This document shows positions 24,039 to 31,691 of a DNA stretch of 45,348 nucleotides, one piece after another. Numbering within the stretch: position 1 is the stretch's first letter; the number at the start of each line of letters is the position of its first letter. The stretch covers positions 1 through 45,348 of the forward strand of contig CAYYQW010000025.1 in assembly GCA_964472505.1 (NCBI GenBank), given 5' to 3'. The DNA comes from JAYEIA01 sp964472505. GTDB taxonomy: Bacteria; Bacteroidota; Bacteroidia; Bacteroidales; JAADGE01. A program made the translations under genes and the position numbers. The notes below the pieces were generated by a model, which made no database searches, was not told the origin of the DNA, and saw only the letters and a program-made list of their open reading frames with translations.

Positions 24039-24836
24039 ATGTATTTCTCCAAATTTAGATATTTTTTTTTATTTGTATCTGCGCTTTTCTTGTTTTCTTC
24101 CTGCGGTCATTTGAGATACATTAAAAACAAGCAAGCCAACCATACCGATACAATAAGTTATCCGAAACAATTTCCGCAGGATTATAAATTAAAACCCGGC
24201 GACATTCTGTCGGTAAAAATATATACCTACAATGAAAATATAAATGAAGTACTATCCATCGGGTCGCAGCAAAGCAATACCAACAACAATCAACAAGCCG
24301 ATAATATGTACTATTCCGGTTATATGGTTAATGACAGTGGTTTTATTGAATTACCCGTAATCGGCCTTTTATATATTGAAGGCCTATCGATAAACCAATG
24401 CCGCGAAACAATCAATAACAGAGCCAAAAGCTTTTTTGATGACCCTATAGTAGTAGTAAAAACAGCGGGAATACGAATAGCCTGCCTCGGCGAGTTCAAA
24501 TCGGAAGGCATTATAAGCATTCCGCGAGAAAGGATTGACATCTACGATGCCATGTCATACGCCGGCGGGCTTACAGAATACGCTGATAAGCGAAACATAA
24601 AAATCATACGAAATGAAAAAGGGTATTATAAAGAATACCTGATTGATTTAACGGATCCGCGCACACTCACTGAAGAAAAACTTTATGTGTTCAATAACGA
24701 TAAAATAATTGCCGATCCGGTTAAAATGAAAATCATTCGCAGAAATATTCAGGAGTTTACATTCATTCTTTCTGTAATTTCATCAACCGTTACTACGACC
24801 GTCTTACTTATCAATCTGCAAAACAACCGGCAATGA
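24039..24836 (+). CDS. Polysaccharide export outer-membrane lipoprotein (Wza family)
   Basis: Outer-membrane export protein of 265 residues. A lipoprotein signal ends at C22 (FLFSSC). The Poly_export domain starts at YKLKPGDILSVKIYT (about 50-135; GFIELPVIGLLYIEGLS) and is followed by an SLBB domain (about 140-215; IACLGEFKSEGIISIPRE, YDAMSYAGGLTEYADKRNIKIIR). A C-terminal hydrophobic helix (about 239-258) resembles the amphipathic Wza barrel helix. It forms the outer-membrane channel for capsule or exopolysaccharide. Its stop overlaps the start of the Wzc-like gene by four bases (ATGA), so translation is coupled. Confidence 0.93.
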   Translation: MYFSKFRYFFLFVSALFLFSSCGHLRYIKNKQANHTDTISYPKQFPQDYKLKPGDILSVKIYTYNENINEVLSIGSQQSNTNNNQQADNMYYSGYMVNDSGFIELPVIGLLYIEGLSINQCRETINNRAKSFFDDPIVVVKTAGIRIACLGEFKSEGIISIPRERIDIYDAMSYAGGLTEYADKRNIKIIRNEKGYYKEYLIDLTDPRTLTEEKLYVFNNDKIIADPVKMKIIRRNIQEFTFILSVISSTVTTTVLLINLQNNRQ

Positions 24837-27205
24837 ACCAAGAAAATAACTTTCAGATTTCCGCCGCCAATCAAAACACCGGCCCGGATATCAAAAAATA
24901 TATCTTTAAAGGGCTTTCTTACTGGTATCTTTTTGTGATATTTATACCCGCTGCTTATATTATTGCAACGATCTCCAATCGATACATAGTACCTGCTTAC
25001 GGATTGCATACAACCATTCTGCTTAAAACCGGCAGCGGAGAAGAAGAATTTGCCGGAGGCTTACGCATGTTTTCCCGAACCAAAAACCTAAATACCGAAA
25101 TCGGTTTGTTGAAATCCTATAAACTTAATAAACAAGCTCTTGATTCACTTGACCTGCAAACAACATATTTTCAAAAAAACCGATGGAGAACCGACAGAGA
25201 ACTATACAAAAATGCACCATTCGTTGTAGAATTTGACACCGCTTTCAGCCAATATAACGGTGTGCAGGTTGATATCGAAATTCTTTCCGATAAAAAATAC
25301 AGACTACAGATTGAAGCCTTTGAGCTGGAAAAAGAATTAAACTTTAATGAAACTTTTCAACACAAAAATTTCAAATTTAAGCTAAAAAAGGCATCCAATT
25401 TTTTTAATGAAAATACAATAGGAAAATCTTATTATTTCTACAAAAACAACATCAACCATTTAATTAATTCCTACAAAAACAAGCTTAAAGTAGAGGTAAG
25501 TCCGGAACAGAGCTCCATACTTTGGTTGTGGATAGTGGGCCGCACACCGGCCAAAGATGCTGATTACCTAAACACCCTGGCCGAAATTTTTATACAACGC
25601 GGTTTAAAAGAAAAAAATGCCAAAGCTCAAAGCATTATTGAATTTATAGACCGACAACTCAGCGGGGTGCAAGATTCGCTTGCAAAAAACCAAAACCGAC
25701 TGCAACTGCTGAAAGAACAGAATAAAACTCTGGATATCAGCTCAGAAGCAGAAATGCTGCTGACCCAAAAAACCGAAACGGAAAACAAACTGCGAGAGCT
25801 TACTAACCAAAACGAATACTACAAATACATGCTCGAAGAAATTGAACGCGACAATTTCGAAGCATTAGTATCGCCCGGTATAGTTGGCATTGACGATAAC
25901 ATATTGAACGGGCATTTAAACGAAATTTCCGAAATCCTGACAGAAAAAAATCTTTTAGATTTTGACTTGAGATCGGAAATACCAAAATCCAAAAAATTAG
26001 ATTACAGGATCAATCAGGTTCGAAACAAAATAAAACTGCATATAGAAAAAATACAAAGCATCAACAGGCAAAAAACCGAGGACGCCCGCAATGAGCTTAC
26101 ACGTATAAACAGACAAATAAACCGCCTGCCGGCATCGGAAAGAAACATCATAAACACCCAACGCGTGTTTGATATTAACGACAACATATACACCCTGCTG
26201 CTGACCCGCAGAACCGAAGCAGCCATTACCCAAGCATCCAACAAAGCAGACTCGGAAGTTCTGGACGAAGCCATGCCCGGAAATGCCGTAAACCACACTC
26301 CGGCAAGCAGTTCCAATACCCGGAAAGCACTGCTTATAGGTGCACTGCTGCCAATATTAATTATTGTGGCAATTGAATTTTTAAACAATAAAATAGAAGA
26401 ACGCTCAGATATCGAAAATCATACCGATATACCAATTCTTTCTACAATCATAAATAATGCGCAAAAAACAGAAAACCCGGTTTTGGAATTTGAAAAATCT
26501 CCGGTTTCCGAGTCTTTCAGAACCTTACGAACAAACCTGATGTTTGTGCTAAGCGGAGAAGACAGCAAAACCATAACCGTAAGCTCGACCGTAAGCGGAG
26601 AAGGAAAAACTTTTATGGCTCAAAATTTGGCTTCGGTTTTATCCATTTCAGAAAAAAAGACTTTACTTATCGGCCTCGACCTAAGAAAACCGAAGCTTCA
26701 AAAAACCTTTGATTACTATAACAACAAAGGCATGAGCACCTACTTAAATCGAAATCACAGTTTCAGTGAGATTATAAAAACGACAGAGAATCCTTATCTC
26801 GATATTGCACTTTCCGGTCCTATCCCACCCAACCCGGCAGAGCTTATTGAATCCGAAGAAATGCAAAAATTCATTGAGGAAGCAAAAAAACATTATCACT
26901 ACATAGTTATTGACACTCCTCCGATAGCAGTTGTTACTGACGCCCTTCTTCTATCAGAGATTTCAGATGCATTCTTATACGTTATAAGGCAAAACTTCTC
27001 TTCAAAAAATGTACTAAAAATTGCCAAAGAAGTAAAAGAAAAAGCCAAACTGCGTAACCTTATGATTATACTCAACGATGCAAATACCGGCTTAGGATAC
27101 GGCTATAAATACAATTACGGATACGGCAGAGGCTACTATGCCGAAGATATGGAAAAGGAATCTAAATTAAAAAACATAATAAAGCGAATATTCCGTAAAA
27201 CTTGA
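24833..27205 (+). CDS. Polysaccharide chain-length regulator/tyrosine autokinase (Wzc family)
   Basis: Inner-membrane BY-kinase of 790 residues. Wzz-type region with TM1 (about 28-48), a long periplasmic coiled-coil part, TM2 (about 497-517), then the cytoplasmic kinase. Kinase motifs: Walker A VSGEGKT with K592, Walker A' LLIGLDLRKPKL, Walker B YIVIDTPP. The C-terminal tyrosine cluster holds seven Tyr within residues 756-769 (YGYKYNYGYGRGYY), the autophosphorylation site. It works with the Wza-like protein to control export. No glycosyltransferase, flippase or polymerase genes follow, so this pair serves a polysaccharide locus elsewhere. Confidence 0.95.
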   Translation: MNQENNFQISAANQNTGPDIKKYIFKGLSYWYLFVIFIPAAYIIATISNRYIVPAYGLHTTILLKTGSGEEEFAGGLRMFSRTKNLNTEIGLLKSYKLNKQALDSLDLQTTYFQKNRWRTDRELYKNAPFVVEFDTAFSQYNGVQVDIEILSDKKYRLQIEAFELEKELNFNETFQHKNFKFKLKKASNFFNENTIGKSYYFYKNNINHLINSYKNKLKVEVSPEQSSILWLWIVGRTPAKDADYLNTLAEIFIQRGLKEKNAKAQSIIEFIDRQLSGVQDSLAKNQNRLQLLKEQNKTLDISSEAEMLLTQKTETENKLRELTNQNEYYKYMLEEIERDNFEALVSPGIVGIDDNILNGHLNEISEILTEKNLLDFDLRSEIPKSKKLDYRINQVRNKIKLHIEKIQSINRQKTEDARNELTRINRQINRLPASERNIINTQRVFDINDNIYTLLLTRRTEAAITQASNKADSEVLDEAMPGNAVNHTPASSSNTRKALLIGALLPILIIVAIEFLNNKIEERSDIENHTDIPILSTIINNAQKTENPVLEFEKSPVSESFRTLRTNLMFVLSGEDSKTITVSSTVSGEGKTFMAQNLASVLSISEKKTLLIGLDLRKPKLQKTFDYYNNKGMSTYLNRNHSFSEIIKTTENPYLDIALSGPIPPNPAELIESEEMQKFIEEAKKHYHYIVIDTPPIAVVTDALLLSEISDAFLYVIRQNFSSKNVLKIAKEVKEKAKLRNLMIILNDANTGLGYGYKYNYGYGRGYYAEDMEKESKLKNIIKRIFRKT

Positions 27206-27269
27206 TAATTCTCATGGTTTCTTCTCTAATATTTACTACTTTTAAGAAAAATTTTTAAATATAAAAACC

Positions 27270-28466
27270 ATGAAAATATTTGATCCCGCAACAGAACTAA
27301 ACAAATTAAAACAATTTGGAGAATTTGGCGGAGTAAACCCCTCAATCACCGATTCGGCCACCTATACTTTCTTTGGGGCAGATACCATGCTCGACACCTT
27401 TCACGGAGAAACTGAAGGCTGTTTCCTTTATTCGCGTCATTGGAATCCCTCAAACCGATATTTGTCGGAAGCACTTGCCGCAATGGAAGGCACAGAAGCC
27501 GGCTGGGTAACGGCATCGGGAATGGGAGCCATTACTTCTGCAATATTACAGTTGGTGAACAGCGGCGACCACATAGTGGCCAGCGAAACTACTTACGGCG
27601 GAACCTTTGCTTTTCTGAAAAACTACCTGCCAAAATTCAATATTGAAGTAACATTTGTAAATCCCACCAATCACAAGCAAATCAAAGAAGCTTTCCGCCC
27701 CAATACCAAATTGCTTTATGTCGAATCGGTCAGCAACCCCATGCTGCAAGTAGCCGATATTCCGGAATTATCTAAAATCTCAGGTGAAAAAGGTGCTAAA
27801 CTTATGGTTGACAACACCTTTACGCCAATGATTATCTCACCGGCAAAATTAGGTGCAGACATTGTGGTTTACAGCATGACTAAATTCATCAACGGAAAAA
27901 ATGACTGTGTAGCCGGTGCTATCTGCGCAAGCGAAGAATTTATTGCATCGCTTATTGATGTAAATAACGGAACGGCCATGCTGCTTGGACCGGTATTAGA
28001 TCCGGTACGCTCAAGCAATATTCTCAAAAACCTGTACACATTGCATATACGTATGCAAAAGCACAGCCAAAACGCAGCCTTTTTAGCTGAGAAGTTTAAA
28101 GACATTGGCATAAAAGCCAATTACCCGGGCTTAAAAAGCCATCCCGATCACGAATTAATGACCAAGATTTATAATAAAGATTACGGTTTCGGAGGAATTA
28201 TTGCCATAGATCTGGAAACGCCCGAACGTGCCGCGCAATTCATGGAAAACATGCAAGATAAAGGCGTGGGCTATCTGGCCGTAAGTTTGGGGTATTTCCG
28301 AACCCTATTCAGTAATTCGGGGAAAAGCACTTCATCGGAAGTTCCCGAAGATATTCAAAAAAATATGGGATTGTCACCCGGATTGGTCAGGTTTTCCATG
28401 GGCTTAGACCATGACATGGAAAACACCTTCCAAATGATCAAAGAATCATACGAAGCTTTAAAATAA
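27270..28466 (+). CDS. Cys/Met metabolism PLP enzyme, methionine gamma-lyase-like
   Basis: PLP-dependent enzyme of 398 residues of the trans-sulfuration family (cystathionine gamma-synthase/lyase, methionine gamma-lyase, O-acetylhomoserine sulfhydrylase). Motifs: YSRHWNPSNRYLSEALAAMEG, where the Tyr and Arg bind the phosphate of the neighbouring subunit, ASGMGAI, MVDNTFTP, and the PLP lysine K205 in VYSMTKFINGKND. Most relatives have SxTKYxxGHSD, so this enzyme is divergent around the lysine (NGKND instead of GHSD). The exact reaction cannot be fixed. It has no tight neighbours, and a strong terminator follows the stop. Confidence 0.88.
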   Translation: MKIFDPATELNKLKQFGEFGGVNPSITDSATYTFFGADTMLDTFHGETEGCFLYSRHWNPSNRYLSEALAAMEGTEAGWVTASGMGAITSAILQLVNSGDHIVASETTYGGTFAFLKNYLPKFNIEVTFVNPTNHKQIKEAFRPNTKLLYVESVSNPMLQVADIPELSKISGEKGAKLMVDNTFTPMIISPAKLGADIVVYSMTKFINGKNDCVAGAICASEEFIASLIDVNNGTAMLLGPVLDPVRSSNILKNLYTLHIRMQKHSQNAAFLAEKFKDIGIKANYPGLKSHPDHELMTKIYNKDYGFGGIIAIDLETPERAAQFMENMQDKGVGYLAVSLGYFRTLFSNSGKSTSSEVPEDIQKNMGLSPGLVRFSMGLDHDMENTFQMIKESYEALK

Positions 28467-28487
28467 TTTTTTAACCCGCTAAATCAC

Positions 28488-28533
28488 AGCGGCGGCAAAC
28501 AGTTTGCAAACCATATGCCGCCGCTTTTCTTTT
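28488..28533 (+). terminator. Strong intrinsic terminator after the PLP enzyme, abutting the next gene
   Basis: Perfect 10-base stem AGCGGCGGCA (28488-28497) / TGCCGCCGCT (28516-28525) followed by TTTCTTTT. The loop holds a second small inverted repeat (GCAAAC / GTTTGC) that could compete. The T-run ends about seven bases before the start codon at 28540. Confidence 0.85.
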
Positions 28534-28539
28534 AATTTT

Positions 28540-29691
28540 ATGGATGATAATACCTTAAGACTCACCGCAAAAACTTTTCACGGCTTGGAAGATTTTCTGG
28601 CCGAAGAGCTCAAAAATATTAATGCTCAGAACATTAAAGTTCTAAACCGTGCCGTACAGTTTTCCGGAGATAAAGCAACAGCCTACTCGGCTAATTACAA
28701 TTGCAGAACAGCACTGAGAATACTCACCGAACTCGCTTTTTTTAAAGCTCACAATGAAGATTATCTTTACCGTAAAGCCAAAGAAATTGAGTGGGACAAA
28801 TATTTTGATACCCATCAAAGCTTTGCGATTAATAAAACCGTGAATTCAGATTTCTTCAAACATTCGCATTTTGCTGCCCTGCGTATTAAAGATGCCATAG
28901 CAGATTTTTTTAACGAAAAATACGGCAAGCGCCCTTCGGTTGATGCTCAAACACCTGATATACTCATTAACCTGCATATCTCCGATACTAAAGTAAACAT
29001 TTCATTGGATACTTCGGGCGAACCGCTATACAAAAGAGGATACCGAAAAGATGCCGGCCAAGCGCCCATCAATGAAGTTTTGGCGGCCGGGCTTATTAAA
29101 GCGGCCGGGGACATTGATAAAAAATGTTTTTTTGATCCCATGTGCGGCTCAGGCACAATTCCCATTGAATTTACGATGACAAAACTAAATATACCGCCGG
29201 CTTATCATCGCCAAAAATTTGCTTTTCAGAATTATAAAGATTACGATGAAAGCATTTTTCTAAAAATAAAAGCAGAAGCCGACTCCAAAATAAAATCAGA
29301 AACGGAAATACAAGTTTTTGCATCCGATAAAAATCCTACAGCTCTAAAAAGCGCCAATATGAATATTAAAGCTGCCGGATTGTCAGAATACATCACACTC
29401 TTACACGATAACTTTTTTGCTGCAGAAGCCCCCTGTTCCGAAGGAATTATTATTACCAATCCGCCCTATAACGAAAGACTTCAAATAGAAAACACCAAAG
29501 ATTTTTACAAACAAATCGGTGATAGCCTTAAAATGAACTATTCAGGTTGGACAGCCCATGTTTTCAGTGGATTTCCCTCAGCAGCCAAAACCGTGGGATT
29601 GCGAACAAAACAGCGTCAGAAATTTTACAACGGAAAAATTGAAAGCCGACTGTTGAGCTATGATATGTTCAAAGGTAAATTAAAAGATTAA
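28540..29691 (+). CDS. THUMP-domain class I RNA methyltransferase (RlmL N-terminal module-like)
   Basis: Cytoplasmic SAM-dependent RNA methyltransferase of 383 residues. The N-terminal ~155 residues form the ferredoxin-like and THUMP RNA-binding part (LTAKTFHGLEDFLAEELK ... DSGEPLYKRGYR-like SLDTSGEPLYKRGYRK). The methyltransferase has motif I DPMCGSGTIPIE and the catalytic NPPYNERL, typical of N2-guanine methylation. It matches the RlmL half of E. coli RlmKL, which modifies 23S rRNA G2445; the RlmK half is absent, as is usual outside gammaproteobacteria. ATG 28540 is chosen over an in-frame start at 28504, because the latter lies inside the terminator stem. Confidence 0.92.
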   Translation: MDDNTLRLTAKTFHGLEDFLAEELKNINAQNIKVLNRAVQFSGDKATAYSANYNCRTALRILTELAFFKAHNEDYLYRKAKEIEWDKYFDTHQSFAINKTVNSDFFKHSHFAALRIKDAIADFFNEKYGKRPSVDAQTPDILINLHISDTKVNISLDTSGEPLYKRGYRKDAGQAPINEVLAAGLIKAAGDIDKKCFFDPMCGSGTIPIEFTMTKLNIPPAYHRQKFAFQNYKDYDESIFLKIKAEADSKIKSETEIQVFASDKNPTALKSANMNIKAAGLSEYITLLHDNFFAAEAPCSEGIIITNPPYNERLQIENTKDFYKQIGDSLKMNYSGWTAHVFSGFPSAAKTVGLRTKQRQKFYNGKIESRLLSYDMFKGKLKD

Positions 29692-29731
29692 GCATAAATT
29701 AACGCTTAGTTCTGAGCCAAATCAGTAATAC

Positions 29732-29762
29732 TTGTTTTTATGTAATTTATTTCATATATTTG
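29732..29762 (+). promoter_or_regulatory. Promoter of the SiaB-SiaC genes
   Basis: TTG (29732-29734), 20-base spacer, TATATTTG (29755-29762). It matches the Bacteroidota consensus; the start codon lies 22 bases downstream at 29784. Confidence 0.7.
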
Positions 29763-29783
29763 CCCTAACCTAAAAAATATCGG

Positions 29784-30326
29784 ATGAATTTTAAAATCCG
29801 CGAATGGTATAACGAGGTATGTCAGGGAAGCGTACCTATAAGCTACTTGGGGCAAGTCTCAAAAGAAGTTATTGATGACTTATTGCTGCAGGTAGAGGCA
29901 ATGGGTGAAGAAAAACAAATCCCGAAAACACTCTTAAAAAAGATGTACAGCATCTCACTGGAATTATTACAAAATATTTTTCACCATGCCGATAACCCAA
30001 ATACAAAGTCAGACTCAAATACCGGTGAAGCGGCATTTGTAATTTTGAACCTTGGAGATGCTTACGAAATAATTATTGGAAATTATGTAAGAGAAATACA
30101 TATTCGAAAAATAAAAGATCGAATAAAACAAATTAACTCATTAAATAATGAAGAAAGGAAAACGCTCTACAAACTAATACTCAATAATCAAGAATTCTCC
30201 CAAAAGGGAGGCGGCGGTTTAGGATTAATTGATATCAGCCGAAAAATTGAAGGCCCGCTCAGTTACGAAGTCTTTAAATTTAATCTTGAATATTTTTTTT
30301 TCCAATTTAGTATTGTAGTTTCGTAA
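29784..30326 (+). CDS. siaB: SiaB family protein kinase (GHKL fold)
   Basis: Cytoplasmic Ser/Thr kinase-like protein of 180 residues, the SiaB/DUF6272 family. The GHKL ATP-binding fold shows as an N-box helix SLELLQNIFHHAD (E60, N64) and a glycine-rich G-box KGGGGLGLIDI (142-150). In Pseudomonas, SiaB phosphorylates SiaC on Thr68 to shut off SiaC's activation of the diguanylate cyclase SiaD, and the phosphatase SiaA reverses this. Here the SiaC gene follows 48 bases later, but neither SiaA nor SiaD is encoded nearby. Transcribed from a clear promoter at 29732-29762. Family call is good; substrate by context. Confidence 0.88.
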   Translation: MNFKIREWYNEVCQGSVPISYLGQVSKEVIDDLLLQVEAMGEEKQIPKTLLKKMYSISLELLQNIFHHADNPNTKSDSNTGEAAFVILNLGDAYEIIIGNYVREIHIRKIKDRIKQINSLNNEERKTLYKLILNNQEFSQKGGGGLGLIDISRKIEGPLSYEVFKFNLEYFFFQFSIVVS

Positions 30327-30353
30327 TTTCATTATATTTTTACACTATATTTG
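30320..30353 (+). promoter_or_regulatory. Second promoter, directly before siaC
   Basis: TTCG (30320-30323, one base off), 22-base spacer, TATATTTG (30346-30353, exact). It would let SiaC be made in excess over SiaB. Confidence 0.55.
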
Positions 30354-30374
30354 TAAACAAAATCTTAATAAATT

Positions 30375-30755
30375 ATGGATCCCATTAAAATTGAAGGTAC
30401 AAGAAAAACACCGGAGGTTTTGTTTGATGCTGAAAAAGGCATAATTGAAGTTGAAGGACGTTCAATCCCGGAAAATTCTATTGAATTTTATAATCCGCTT
30501 GTTGATTGGTTGGATGAATATGCTAAAGAGCCCAAAGAGAAGACAGAAGTTAACATACGTTTAGAATACTTCAATACAAGCTCATCGAAATGCATACTTG
30601 ATGTTTTCAAAAAACTTGAAGCAATCTACAAAAATGATAAAGACGTAATTATCAATTGGTATTACGAAGAAGACGATGAAGATATGCTGGAAGCCGGAGA
30701 AGATTATCAATCCATTCTAAAGATTCCTTTCAAAATGATTGAAATGGAAGAGTAA
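30375..30755 (+). CDS. siaC: SiaC family regulatory phosphoprotein (DUF1987)
   Basis: Small cytoplasmic phosphoprotein of 126 residues. The DUF1987 pattern is complete: IEGTRKTPEVLFDAEKGIIEV, the SIPENSIEFYNPLVDWLDEY helix, and RLEYFNTSSSKCILDVFKKLE. The Thr in NTSSSK is residue 68, exactly the phosphorylated Thr68 of Pseudomonas SiaC, so regulation by the adjacent SiaB-like kinase is well supported. The C-terminal half ends in acidic YEEDDEDMLEAGEDY. In Pseudomonas, unphosphorylated SiaC binds and activates a diguanylate cyclase; no such enzyme is in this window, so the target here is unknown. Confidence 0.92.
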   Translation: MDPIKIEGTRKTPEVLFDAEKGIIEVEGRSIPENSIEFYNPLVDWLDEYAKEPKEKTEVNIRLEYFNTSSSKCILDVFKKLEAIYKNDKDVIINWYYEEDDEDMLEAGEDYQSILKIPFKMIEMEE

Positions 30756-30781
30756 TCAATCGTTGCTTGCATAATTATTTT

Positions 30782-31255
30782 ATGAAGAAATTTAATAGCC
30801 TAATTCTAATCTATTTAATTCTGGCGGTTTCATGCAACAACAAAAATGAGCTTTTTTCAGAATTTACCGGAGATGACAAACACTTGTTTCGACAAGTAAA
30901 CATAAATGATTCCCCGGAAGAAGTTAAAATCAAAGAAACTTCGGCGTCACTTATTACCGAAGAAGACTATACTTTAATTTACCATTACAAATACAGTCAA
31001 GCCAACACTAAGATACAGTATGCTTTTGATGATCAGGGCTTATATAAAATAGAAGCGACTGCAGAATGTCGGTCGGAAAAAGTGTCAAAGGAACTTTGGC
31101 AGAAACTAAACCGGTACTACACTCAAAAATATGGTTCAGGCGAAATAAACAAGCATACCGCCACTTGGTTACTTACCGGTGATGCCGCAATACTGGAGCT
31201 GCGAAAACTGAATAACAAGTCAGATATTATCCTTACTTTTGAAGCGCTTGAATAG
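30782..31255 (+). CDS. Small lipoprotein of unknown function
   Basis: Predicted lipoprotein of 157 residues. ATG 30782 opens a lipoprotein signal (MKKFNSLILIYLILAVSC); five more codons upstream are open but unlikely. The mature part has acidic and aromatic strands (DYTLIYHYKYSQANTKIQYAFDDQGLYKIEATAEC) and a helix KELWQKLNRYYTQKYG, with WLLTGDAAILELRKLNNKSDIILTFEAL at the end, giving a small alpha/beta shape. I do not recognise the family. It follows siaC by 26 bases and may be co-transcribed, which would tie an envelope component to SiaB/SiaC. Confidence 0.75.
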   Translation: MKKFNSLILIYLILAVSCNNKNELFSEFTGDDKHLFRQVNINDSPEEVKIKETSASLITEEDYTLIYHYKYSQANTKIQYAFDDQGLYKIEATAECRSEKVSKELWQKLNRYYTQKYGSGEINKHTATWLLTGDAAILELRKLNNKSDIILTFEALE

Positions 31256-31691
31256 ATACTTGTCTCAAAATAATCCACCTCTTTCAAATAAATAAATTGA
31301 ATTAGGCACTTTACTAACACAGGTAACTTGTTGATATGCAGATGTTACAAAAGCTGCAATAATTAGAAATATCAAAATGCAAGCTACTAAATCTGATTTT
31401 ACTTACATTTTTGCATCAATCAATCCCCCTGTCCCCCTTTTCTAAGGGGGAACCACATATTTAACGACATGCTGTAACTTTATTTTGATATTACTCATGT
31501 GCCTAATTTAATAAATAAATTACCCTCAAAAACATATCTGCCTAATTTTGCGGATTCTCAGACTCTTTATTCCTTTTATTCTTTACACACGGCGGTTTAT
31601 AAAAATTCAGCATCATTTATGTATATTTTTTGTATATTACTACAAATTAGTTCTCATTCAAAAATAGATTCTTTTGATTATTTTAAAGTAT
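31256..31691. other. Intergenic region with a CCCCC/GGGGG repeat
   Basis: 436 bases without a supported gene. It contains the inverted repeat at 31432-31451. Open frames here are short and lack coding character. No consensus promoter for the SPOR gene could be identified. Confidence 0.6.
31424..31451. repeat. C-rich/G-rich dispersed-type inverted repeat
   Basis: An isolated C-run pair (CCCCCTGTCCCCCTT) followed by TTCT and AAGGGGGA, giving an 8-base stem at 31432-31451. It is strikingly G+C-rich in an AT-rich spacer. It looks like a small dispersed repeat of the kind found between genes in many bacteria; a single copy is visible here. Confidence 0.5.
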
